Origin: JBHHYR01 sp046757585
Lineage (GTDB): Bacteria > Desulfobacterota > Binatia > HRBIN30
DNA: 13,401 nt
Direction of reading: 5' to 3'
Assembly: GCA_046757585.1 (NCBI GenBank)
Contig: JBHHYR010000100.1
Coordinates: 1 to 13,401, forward strand
Made by a program: the position numbers and the translations under genes. Position 1 is the first letter of the stretch. Every line of letters begins with the position of its first letter. The notes below the pieces were generated by a model. The model saw nothing but the letters and a program-made list of their open reading frames with translations. It was not told where the DNA came from and did no database searches. Below, piece by piece: positions 1 to 5,748 of the stretch.

Positions 1-204
1 GGGTCGCCGATTAATCCATCGGAAGTCGTATACGTTTTCCATTGCCGCGACCGCTTCGCAGACGGCATCGACGGCGCTGCCTCCGTGCAGCAACACCTGC
101 CAGGCAGCGTCGACTGCCGCGGTGCAGCCAGCACGTCGGGCCGCGCTGAGGGCGGCGTTCTCGGCGCCGGCACCCCCATGGACGATCAGAGCCGGCCGCA
201 GCAT
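1..204 (-). CDS. Isoaspartyl peptidase/L-asparaginase (Ntn hydrolase), 5' part only, cut by window edge
   Basis: The 68 visible residues begin MLRPALIVHGGAGAEN and continue through AAWQVLLHGGSAVDAV to AVAAME. This is the N-terminal signature of the plant-type asparaginase/beta-aspartyl peptidase family: an HGGAGA strand, then a helix with GW-VL-x-GGSA-DAV. Members cleave themselves before a catalytic Thr, hydrolyse asparagine or isoaspartyl dipeptides, and act in peptide turnover and damage repair. The catalytic Thr would lie well beyond the window. The ATG at 204-202 is chosen because an in-frame stop lies five codons upstream and a GAAGGG ribosome site lies 8 bases before it. The gene starts 57 bp after the acyl-CoA dehydrogenase stop and is probably co-transcribed with it. 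Oddly, the last dozen residues (NVYDFRWINRRP) do not resemble the D-x-x-FNAG-x-G expected after AME. The alternate frame reads TSDGLIGD, so an indel or a divergent family member is possible. Confidence 0.72.
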   Translation of the reverse strand, partial: MLRPALIVHGGAGAENAALSAARRAGCTAAVDAAWQVLLHGGSAVDAVCEAVAAMENVYDFRWINRRP

Positions 205-261
205 GTCATTGACCCTTCAACTCATCGCAGCGTTGCTGCGGGGCGGTAATGCCCCGGTCCA

Positions 262-1419
262 TCAATGTGCCAGCCGCGTTCGCCTCACGAGCTGCCGGGC
301 AACGGCCTCACGGTGGACGGGTGCGTTGCCAAGGTGCGCCTCAGCGGCAAGCGCACGCCGGTAGAACAAGTGCAGATCGTGTTCCCAGGTAAAGCCGATT
401 CCACCGTGTGCTTGAATGGCTTCACTGCACACCGTCTTGCACATGTCACTGCAGTATGCCTTGGCCATAGCCACCGCCTGCCGGGCCTCCGGCGCGCCTT
501 CGGTGACCGCCCACGCCGCGTAGTAGCAGAGCGACCGCGCGTTCTCCACCTGCACCATCATGTCGACACACTTGTGCTTCACCGCCTGGAAGCTACCGAT
601 CGGTTTGCCGAACTGGATCCGCTCCCGCGCGTACCGGACGGACATATCGAGAGCCCGTTGGGCCGTTCCGACCATTTCCATACTGAGGCCGGCCGTGGCG
701 TGGTCGAGCACGCGGCACAGGACTGCCCATCCGCCGTTGATCCTGCCTAAGACGTCGCGCCGGGACACCCGGACATTGTCCAGGGCCACGCGACAGAGCC
801 GGCGCGTCATATCGACGGTACGCAACTGCGTGACGCCTACCCCCGGCGCCTTCGCGTCGATTTCGAAGAGGGTAATGCCGTGTTCCGCATCGCGTGACTG
901 CGTCGTTCGCGCTGCCACAATGATGCGGTCGGCAACGTGGGCATCCGGTACGAAGAGCTTCTCGCCATTCAGCGCGAAGCCCTTGTCTGCCCGCGCTGCC
1001 GCCAACGCGACGCCCTGTGCGTCAAAGCGGCCGGACTCTTCGGCGAGGGCGAGTGTGAGCATGAGATCGCCATGGACCAGGCTTGGTAGGATCCGCCGCT
1101 TCTGCGCGGCGGATCCGCCCGCAAGCACCGCCGTACTTCCAAGCAACACGGTCGCGAAGAAGGGGCCGGGGAGCAACGTCTTGCCCATTTCCTCCAACAC
1201 CACGGCGAGATCCAGAAAGCTGCCGCCGGTGCCCCCGTATTCTTCCGGGACAAGGATGCCGAGCCATCCGAGCTCTGCCATCTTCGTCCATAGTTCCCTG
1301 CAGTGGCCGGTGTCGCCGGCCATCACCGTGCGTACGAACGCCGCCGGACATTCCGCATCCAGGAACCGTGCGGCGTTCTCCCGCAGCATCTCCTGTTCCT
1401 GACTGAAACCGAAGTTCAA
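262..1419 (-). CDS. Acyl-CoA dehydrogenase family protein (FadE-like)
   Basis: This 385-residue protein has the full acyl-CoA dehydrogenase length and fold order. An N-terminal helical domain carries MAELGWLGILVPEEYGGTGGS (about residues 47-67). A middle beta domain carries LALAEESG and the FAD-facing NGEKLFVPDA (151-160). The C-terminal helical domain carries RIQFGKPIGSFQAVKH (267-282) and QAHGGIGFTWEHDLHLFYRRA (336-356). Members oxidise acyl-CoA to 2-enoyl-CoA with FAD, passing electrons to ETF. The start is TTG, supported by a GGGAGG site six bases upstream; no better start exists nearby. The usual C-terminal YEGT-type catalytic Glu is not obvious: the aligned stretch reads LAAEAHLGNAPVHR. 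This resembles the subunits of steroid-side-chain or other atypical FadE enzymes, which often work as heteromers, so substrate and partner are uncertain. An asparaginase-like gene follows in the same direction. Confidence 0.92.
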   Translation of the reverse strand: MNFGFSQEQEMLRENAARFLDAECPAAFVRTVMAGDTGHCRELWTKMAELGWLGILVPEEYGGTGGSFLDLAVVLEEMGKTLLPGPFFATVLLGSTAVLAGGSAAQKRRILPSLVHGDLMLTLALAEESGRFDAQGVALAAARADKGFALNGEKLFVPDAHVADRIIVAARTTQSRDAEHGITLFEIDAKAPGVGVTQLRTVDMTRRLCRVALDNVRVSRRDVLGRINGGWAVLCRVLDHATAGLSMEMVGTAQRALDMSVRYARERIQFGKPIGSFQAVKHKCVDMMVQVENARSLCYYAAWAVTEGAPEARQAVAMAKAYCSDMCKTVCSEAIQAHGGIGFTWEHDLHLFYRRALAAEAHLGNAPVHREAVARQLVRRTRLAH

Positions 1420-1425
1420 GAAGAG

Positions 1426-1431
1426 CCTCCC
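1426..1431 (-). promoter_or_regulatory. Shine-Dalgarno site that fixes a TTG start
   Basis: On the minus strand the bases GGGAGG lie six bases before TTG-AAC-TTC, the first codons of the acyl-CoA dehydrogenase. This strong site is the reason for accepting TTG rather than the ATG ten codons further in. Confidence 0.7.
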
Positions 1432-1452
1432 GCTGGCGCGACGCTGGCGCGA
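1431..1452. repeat. 11-bp perfect tandem direct repeat
   Basis: The 11-mer CGCTGGCGCGA occurs twice head to tail (1431-1441 and 1442-1452), just upstream of the Shine-Dalgarno site of the acyl-CoA dehydrogenase. It could be a slippage product or an operator-like site in the 99-bp intergenic region. Nothing else supports a function. Confidence 0.6.
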
Positions 1453-1464
1453 CCGACCGCGCGA

Positions 1465-1493
1465 TCCGTTTCAAAACGATTCGGCATTGTCAA
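1465..1493 (-). promoter_or_regulatory. Weak candidate promoter for the acyl-CoA dehydrogenase
   Basis: A perfect TTGACA -35 hexamer lies at 1493-1488 on the minus strand, inside the gap between the nucleotidylyltransferase stop and the dehydrogenase start. The -10 position 17 bases downstream reads AACGGA, which is a poor match. The call therefore rests on one hexamer and its location only. Confidence 0.22.
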
Positions 1494-1518
1494 GGTCATG
1501 ACCGCAGGCGGCAGGCGG

Positions 1519-1992
1519 CTAGGTGCGCATGCGCTCCAGGTCGCCGCGAATCATCGAGCTCTTCAGCCGGCGGCCGCGATACTCCTGGCAGCGCACCACG
1601 CGTGCCTGCACGCCGGCGCTGCGCAGGACTTCTTCCCACGCTGCGCTCTGATCATAGCCGAGGACGATGAGATCCGGCTGGGCGCGCCGCACCGACTTGA
1701 TGAAGTCGTCCCGCTGCCCCACGAACGCCCGGTCGACAAGGCGCAGCGCAGCCACCAGCTGCTGGCGTTCGCGCTGCGTGTGATGCGGGGGACGAACTTT
1801 GATCCGCTGGACACTGTCGTCGCGCGCGATCACCACGGACAGACGCACACCGGGCCGGCGCAGCCGGCGGGCCATCGCCAGCCCCGCGCGCCGAGCATAG
1901 CGCAACAGGAAAAGGTGACCGTAGTGCAGGCCGTCGAACGTGCCCGCCACGAACACTTGCAGCGGCGGCCGCTGCACTGGACGGGGATGCAC
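1519..1992 (-). CDS. Cytidylyltransferase-like nucleotidyltransferase, archaeal FAD synthase (RibL)-like
   Basis: The protein is a compact one-domain nucleotidylyltransferase. AGTFDGLHYGH carries the HxGH nucleotide-binding motif near the N-terminus. RDDSVQRIK forms the second strand. RPPHHTQRERQQLVAALRLVDRAFVG and DLIVLGYDQ follow, and KSSMIR near the C-terminus replaces the ISSTxI motif. The run HxGH, RPP-x5-R, VD-x-A-x-x-G, IVLGYDQ closely follows archaeal RibL, which makes FAD from FMN and ATP. Glycerol-3-phosphate or sugar cytidylyltransferases are the alternative. The open frame extends to a GTG at 2016, directly after a stop, but no ribosome site precedes it. The GTG at 1992 has GGAG eight bases upstream (2001-2004) and leaves a normal-length domain, so I prefer it. 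The gene lies just downstream of a palindromic repeat element and has no obvious pathway partner nearby. Confidence 0.85.
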   Translation of the reverse strand: MHPRPVQRPPLQVFVAGTFDGLHYGHLFLLRYARRAGLAMARRLRRPGVRLSVVIARDDSVQRIKVRPPHHTQRERQQLVAALRLVDRAFVGQRDDFIKSVRRAQPDLIVLGYDQSAAWEEVLRSAGVQARVVRCQEYRGRRLKSSMIRGDLERMRT

Positions 1993-2029
1993 CGCTGAGG
2001 CTCCGGCGTTCAGCACTCAGGAGTTCTCT

Positions 2030-2196
2030 TAGCAGCTCGTTGAAAAACAGGGCCCCTACTACGGGCGGCTATTTTCCGCCGGCGCTGCGTTGCCGAATCC
2101 TCAACAAAATCATCGGATTTGCCTCCGGTTCGGCGCCTTGATCTGACGGAAAATCGCTCGCCCTCGCTACAGCGCCTGTTTTTCAACGGACTGCTA
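2030..2196. repeat. MITE-like palindromic element with 20/22-bp terminal inverted repeats and TA flanks
   Basis: The left end (2030-2051) reads TAGCAGCT then CGTTGAAAAACAGG. The right end, read on the opposite strand (2196-2175), reads TAGCAGTC then CGTTGAAAAACAGG, so 20 of 22 positions match. A second inner pair, GGGCGGCTATTTTCCG (2063-2078) against the reverse complement of 2147-2163, extends the pairing into a long imperfect palindrome with a loop around 2095-2135. Both ends are bounded by TA, the target duplicated by IS630/Tc1-mariner type transposases. The element is 167 bp and has no credible ORF, so it would depend on a transposase encoded elsewhere. Its right-hand CTA (2194-2196) is the TAG stop codon of the neighbouring propeller gene. 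RNA from it would fold into a long hairpin and might slow transcription between the two genes. A REP-type repeat is the alternative. Confidence 0.72.
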
Positions 2197-4278
2197 GCGG
2201 CCGCCGCTCATTGTTCGGAGAATCGTCCCGCGATCGCCAACCGTCCACCCTGCCCGCGTGTCGACGAAGGCGACTGCGTTGAGCGCGTCCAGGACTCCAC
2301 TCTCCTGGAAGACCCACGTAGCTCCTCCATCGACGGTGCCAAGGATGATCCCGAAATCCCCAACCGCCCAGGCGGTCTGCCGGTCGACCGCGGCGACGCC
2401 GAACAACGGCACGGCATCGATGGGATCGCCCATCTGCTCCGTCCATGACGCGCCGCCGTCGGTGGTGTGCAAGATGATTTGCGTCGGGTTCGTGTCGTCC
2501 GGTGTCCCTCCGACTGCCCAACATGCCTGGTCGTCGACACAGGTGACCGCGAACAACGGCTCGGCTGTCCGACTGTCCTGCGGCACCCACGACGCGCCGC
2601 CGTCTGCAGTGTGCAGGATCGTTCCGGTGTCTCCCACCACCCAGCCCTGTTGCGTGCCGACGAAGGAGACCCCGTTGAGCCCCTGCGACACGTTGCTGGC
2701 CTGTGGGGCCCAGGTAGTACCCTGGTCCGCGGTGTGCAGGATCGTGCCCAGTTCGCCCACCACCCAGCCGGACTGGCCGTCGGCGAACGTGATGCCGAAC
2801 AGCGCGACGTCCGTATTGGTGTTTTGCGCGCGCCAGTTCACGCCCCCGTCGTCGGTGTGCACCACGGTCCCAGCGCCGCCAGCCGCCCAGGCGAGCTGCG
2901 GGTCGACCGATGTCACGGCGAACAGCCCCGCCGTGGTCCCCGATCTCTGAGCCATCCAGGTATCCCCGCCGTCGAAGGTACGAGCAATCGCCCCGAAATC
3001 GCCGACCGCGTAGCCATCGGCCGGCGAGGGGAAAGCCACCCCGAATAACGCGTCTGTCGTCGCCGGGTTCTGCAACTGCCAGGTGAGTCCGTCATCCGTG
3101 TGCAGAAGTGTGCCACTGCCACCGACCACCCAGCCGGCGTCCGGCCTGACGAAGGCCACGGCGAATAGCGGATTGCCGTTGTTGCTGTCCTGCACCGTCC
3201 AGGTCTCGCCGCCGTCGGTAGTGTGCACGATCGTGCCCATCCCCGTGTCCAGGTCGAAATCGCCCACGACCCAGCCATGCTGTGCATCGGTAAAATCAAC
3301 CGCAAACAGGGGATTTACCGTCCCGCTGGGCCGGACGGTCCATGTCGCGCCGGCGTCCGGTGTCCGCACGATTGTGCCGTCATCGCCGACTGCGAAACCG
3401 AGCTGCGAGCTGACGAAGAACACACCGAACAAGGACCGGCCGGTGTTGCTCATCTGCGGGGTCCAGTTGAGTCCCCCGTCGGTGGTATGGAGGATGAGGC
3501 CAAGGTCACCGACGATCCAGCCGTTCTGTGGATCGGTAAAGGCGACTCCATTCAAGTTTCGATCCGTCCCACTTACTTGCGCGCTCCAGGTGCTGCCGCC
3601 GTCAGACGTATGCCGGATGATTCCCGTCTGGCCGACGATCCAACCCCTTTGCGTGTCCACGAAGGCGAGTGCCGTCAACAGCTCACTCGTGTTGCTTGCC
3701 TGAGGCTCCCATGTCACGCCCCCGTCGCCGGTGTGCACAATGGCGCCAGCACTCGCGTCGGGGTCGAAGCCCACCGCCCAACCGTTCTGCGCATCGACGA
3801 ACTTGACCGCGAACAGGTCCGAGGCGATGGCGTCGGTGGACTGGAAGTTCCACGTTGTGCCACCGTCGGTGGTGTGCAGGATGTCGCCAAACGTTCCCAC
3901 GGCCCAACCGGTTTGCGCATCAACGAAGCTGACACCGAACAAGTCATCGCCGGTCGGCGACGGATTCAGCAGCGACCACGGTTCCCCTGGGCAGCCATTC
4001 AACGCGTTATTGACGGCCGTGATGATTTCGTTGATGGCGATGGCATCGTCGAAGTTTGCGTCTCCGACCGGGCAGGCCGACAGCGGCGTGCACCCTGGTT
4101 GATCACCGCACAGCGCAATGTTCACCACCGTGATGAGCTCGTTGACCGTCACGCTGCCGCTGCCGTCACAGTCTCCGACACACAGTTGCGCCCGGGCCGG
4201 GCGGGAAAAACCGCCTGCGGCGGTGTGCAACACGGCAGAGAGCACGAACGGCAAGACGAGCGACGAACACCGGCGCAT
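2194..4278 (-). CDS. Secreted double beta-propeller (14 YCF48/Asp-box blades) with two dockerin-like EF-hands
   Basis: The 694-residue protein starts with a signal peptide (residues 1-30, predicted cut ARA/Q). Two EF-hand loops follow: D36-x-D38-x-S40-G41-x-V43-x-x-x-E47, and D73-x-N75-x-D77-x-x-I80-x-x-x-E84. Residues 113-694 hold fourteen tandem repeats of about 41 residues with consensus LFAVxFxDxQxGWxVGDxGTILHTxDGGxTWxxQxS. The xDGGxTW part is an Asp-box, and the whole matches YCF48/BNR-type propeller blades. Fourteen blades fit two seven-bladed rings. The last repeat stops after ILRTMSGGR, without its WxxQxS strand. A matching strand, PWSLLNPSPT, sits before repeat 1, giving a velcro closure. 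Cyanobacterial YCF48 is a photosystem II assembly factor, but these repeats occur widely in exported proteins of non-phototrophs, so the role here is unknown: extracellular binding or scaffolding is a guess. A GGAG lies about ten bases before the ATG. The stop codon is supplied by the adjacent palindromic element. Confidence 0.9.
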   Translation of the reverse strand: MRRCSSLVLPFVLSAVLHTAAGGFSRPARAQLCVGDCDGSGSVTVNELITVVNIALCGDQPGCTPLSACPVGDANFDDAIAINEIITAVNNALNGCPGEPWSLLNPSPTGDDLFGVSFVDAQTGWAVGTFGDILHTTDGGTTWNFQSTDAIASDLFAVKFVDAQNGWAVGFDPDASAGAIVHTGDGGVTWEPQASNTSELLTALAFVDTQRGWIVGQTGIIRHTSDGGSTWSAQVSGTDRNLNGVAFTDPQNGWIVGDLGLILHTTDGGLNWTPQMSNTGRSLFGVFFVSSQLGFAVGDDGTIVRTPDAGATWTVRPSGTVNPLFAVDFTDAQHGWVVGDFDLDTGMGTIVHTTDGGETWTVQDSNNGNPLFAVAFVRPDAGWVVGGSGTLLHTDDGLTWQLQNPATTDALFGVAFPSPADGYAVGDFGAIARTFDGGDTWMAQRSGTTAGLFAVTSVDPQLAWAAGGAGTVVHTDDGGVNWRAQNTNTDVALFGITFADGQSGWVVGELGTILHTADQGTTWAPQASNVSQGLNGVSFVGTQQGWVVGDTGTILHTADGGASWVPQDSRTAEPLFAVTCVDDQACWAVGGTPDDTNPTQIILHTTDGGASWTEQMGDPIDAVPLFGVAAVDRQTAWAVGDFGIILGTVDGGATWVFQESGVLDALNAVAFVDTRAGWTVGDRGTILRTMSGGR

Positions 4279-4352
4279 AGGATTCAGCTCCGGTTACAGC
4301 GGAGCAGCGCTCTCACGGGAGGGGAACTGGCACGCACGGCGTTGTGCCTCCC

Positions 4353-4763
4353 TCACAGCCCCCAGGAGAAGCTCGCAACGGGTGTCACCCGGATGATCAC
4401 CGAGTCGCCTTCCCTGATCGGTGCGATGCGCGCGTAGCTCTTGTACTTGCGGTAGAGGGCCCGGCGCGCGCGTTGGAACGCCACCCCTTGTTCAATGACC
4501 ACACACGTCCCGGCGATCATGGCACCCGCTAGCTGCTTCCAGTTTTCACTGTAGTGGTCGAAGGCCAGGGCCGCACGCGCGTTGTGCCGGATATTGCGCA
4601 CCTTGCGGGCGCCCTTCTGCGAGGCAAAGTAGATCCGGCCGTTGGCGGCTACCGTGCACACCGGCACGTTGTGGGGCGTCCCATCGCGCCCGACTGTGGC
4701 GAGCCGCGCCACCCGCTGACTTCGGATGAAGGCCAGGATCTTCCCGCTCAGCCGGTGCGCCAT
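4353..4763 (-). CDS. PPOX-class (pyridoxamine-phosphate-oxidase fold) flavin/F420-dependent oxidoreductase
   Basis: The 136 residues form a single split-barrel domain. RVARLATVGRDGTPHNVPV (about 18-36) is the classic first strand pair, then RIYFASQKGARKVRNIRHNARAALAFDHYSENW and AMIAGTCVVIE. A final KYKSYARIAPIREGDSVIIRVTP-ASFSW block follows. This order, especially LxNI-x-x-N-x-R-x-ALxxDHYxExW and the closing SW, resembles the small Rv0121-type subgroup (TIGR03668 in my recollection), which is thought to bind F420 or FMN. The substrate is unknown. The ATG lies only four bases after the stop of the upstream membrane-protein gene, in TGAGGAGATG. The GGAG abuts the ATG with no spacer, so initiation probably depends on translational coupling. 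Confidence 0.85.
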   Translation of the reverse strand: MAHRLSGKILAFIRSQRVARLATVGRDGTPHNVPVCTVAANGRIYFASQKGARKVRNIRHNARAALAFDHYSENWKQLAGAMIAGTCVVIEQGVAFQRARRALYRKYKSYARIAPIREGDSVIIRVTPVASFSWGL

Positions 4764-4767
4764 CTCC

Positions 4768-5073
4768 TCAGGCTGCTGGGGGTGGTGGGGGGGGTGGCGG
4801 CGTCGCCGTCGCCGGCTGGGGCGGGTTGTCCAGCAAGCGCCGCGTGCTGCTCTCGATGTCGAGGAAAACCCGCAGCGACTCGATCCAGACCATCACCGCG
4901 ACGTATGCCACACCCGCTATCGCCAGGGTGATCAGGAACGCCACGAAGCCACCGAATCCGCCGTGGTGGCAGGAACTGATGAGGCCGCTCAGCAAGATGA
5001 TCACCCCCACGGCACCGGCGATCAACTGGGCTGCATCAAGGACGAACCTGATGTACGGATACCGTTCTTCCAT
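4768..5073 (-). CDS. Small two-helix membrane protein with polyproline C-terminal tail
   Basis: The 101-residue protein is not one I recognise by family name. After a short MEERYPYIRFVLD start it has two hydrophobic helices, about residues 14-35 (AQLIAGAVGVIILLSGLISS) and 41-64 (FVAFLITLAIAGVAYVAVMV). An amphipathic segment, ESLRVFLDIESSTRRLLD, comes next, then a tail of alanine, threonine and eight consecutive prolines (residues 92-99). Helix pair plus amphipathic segment loosely resembles DUF4282-type proteins, but this is a weak comparison. The proline run is coded by C-rich DNA that includes an eight-base homopolymer (4787-4794), a slippage-prone site. The gene sits between the exosortase partner (132 bp upstream) and the PPOX gene (4 bp downstream), with which it is probably translationally coupled. 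Confidence 0.75.
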   Translation of the reverse strand: MEERYPYIRFVLDAAQLIAGAVGVIILLSGLISSCHHGGFGGFVAFLITLAIAGVAYVAVMVWIESLRVFLDIESSTRRLLDNPPQPATATPPPPPPPPAA

Positions 5074-5205
5074 AGGTCACTTCCCTCTCGGCGCGATGCA
5101 TCGGTTCTGTCGTCCGCTCCGCAGGCGGGCCCGCACTGGTACTGCCTCGGACCCTAACCAATTTCACGCACTCAAACAAGCCATCCGACACGCGCCGGTC
5201 GGCGG

Positions 5206-5748
5206 CTATGTTTTCGTTCGCCCCGCGTGCGGGTTGAGTTGCCACAGCGAGCGCAGAGCTGGGTAGGTGAGCATGAACCACAGCCCCAACGGTGCAACCA
5301 CGAATGCCATGAGCCCCGTGAATACGCCGAGCGTGTCTTTGAGCGCGTTTGGCCGGTTCATGATGAACGGGTACGTCAGCACCACCGCAACGTGCACGGC
5401 GAAGTACAAGACAACGCCCAGCACCACGTTGCGCGCGATCCGCTTCACACTCTGCCGCGGCGTCGCCACCACCAACGAGACGAGCGGTACGATGCCCATC
5501 GACAGTGCCCGCAGCTGCAACAGCATCGCCAGCTCGCGGTCGCCGGCGCGGAACACCACGTTGCCCACCGCGTCCGGCCGGTCGTAATCCAACCACCACC
5601 CATTGACCGCTGGACTGCACATTTGCGCTGACGCCAGGACCGCAGTGCGGTAGTGCGTGGGAAAATCAACGGCCCACCACAGGACCAGCAGGACGGTGAA
5701 GGCCAGCAGGAACTTGCCGGCGAAACGCCGCTTGCTTAGCGCGCCCAT
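5206..5748 (-). CDS. Exosortase-associated integral membrane protein (XrtH-associated type)
   Basis: The 180-residue protein has a basic start (MGALSKRRFAGK) and about four hydrophobic segments: near 12-27, 83-94, 106-128 and 139-163. A polar, probably extracytoplasmic stretch lies between the first two (DFPTHYRTAVLASAQM ... GNVVFRAGDRELAM). Its ATG overlaps the end of the exosortase frame by 13 bp, so the two are co-translated. Small membrane partners of just this kind are found beside XrtH-type exosortases. The name comes from that context rather than from catalytic residues. It may help fold, position or regulate the exosortase. The stop is a TAG at 5208-5206. Confidence 0.8.
   Translation of the reverse strand: MGALSKRRFAGKFLLAFTVLLVLWWAVDFPTHYRTAVLASAQMCSPAVNGWWLDYDRPDAVGNVVFRAGDRELAMLLQLRALSMGIVPLVSLVVATPRQSVKRIARNVVLGVVLYFAVHVAVVLTYPFIMNRPNALKDTLGVFTGLMAFVVAPLGLWFMLTYPALRSLWQLNPHAGRTKT

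Noticed and set aside
560..1402. A 280-codon plus-strand open frame opposite the acyl-CoA dehydrogenase
   Set aside because: Long antisense frames are expected at this GC content. The product is Arg/Ser-rich and low in complexity, while the minus-strand protein matches a family over its full length.
2101..2130. Coding capacity or riboswitch inside the palindromic element
   Set aside because: No frame in the 167 bp has a plausible start and ribosome site. The fold is a simple terminal-repeat palindrome without known aptamer features.
2194..4278. Propeller protein as the exosortase substrate
   Set aside because: Its C-terminus ends in RTMSGGR within a blade, with no hydrophobic helix or basic tail.
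3223..4437. A 404-codon open frame on the plus strand antisense to the propeller gene
   Set aside because: It is a mirror of the repeated minus-strand gene. Its product is periodic only because the repeats are, it lacks any recognisable domain, and it has no ribosome site.
5174..5205. Possible terminator after the exosortase-partner gene (CCGAC/GTCGG stem followed by TTGTTT)
   Set aside because: The stem is only five pairs with an eight-base loop, and the T-rich stretch is offset and interrupted.
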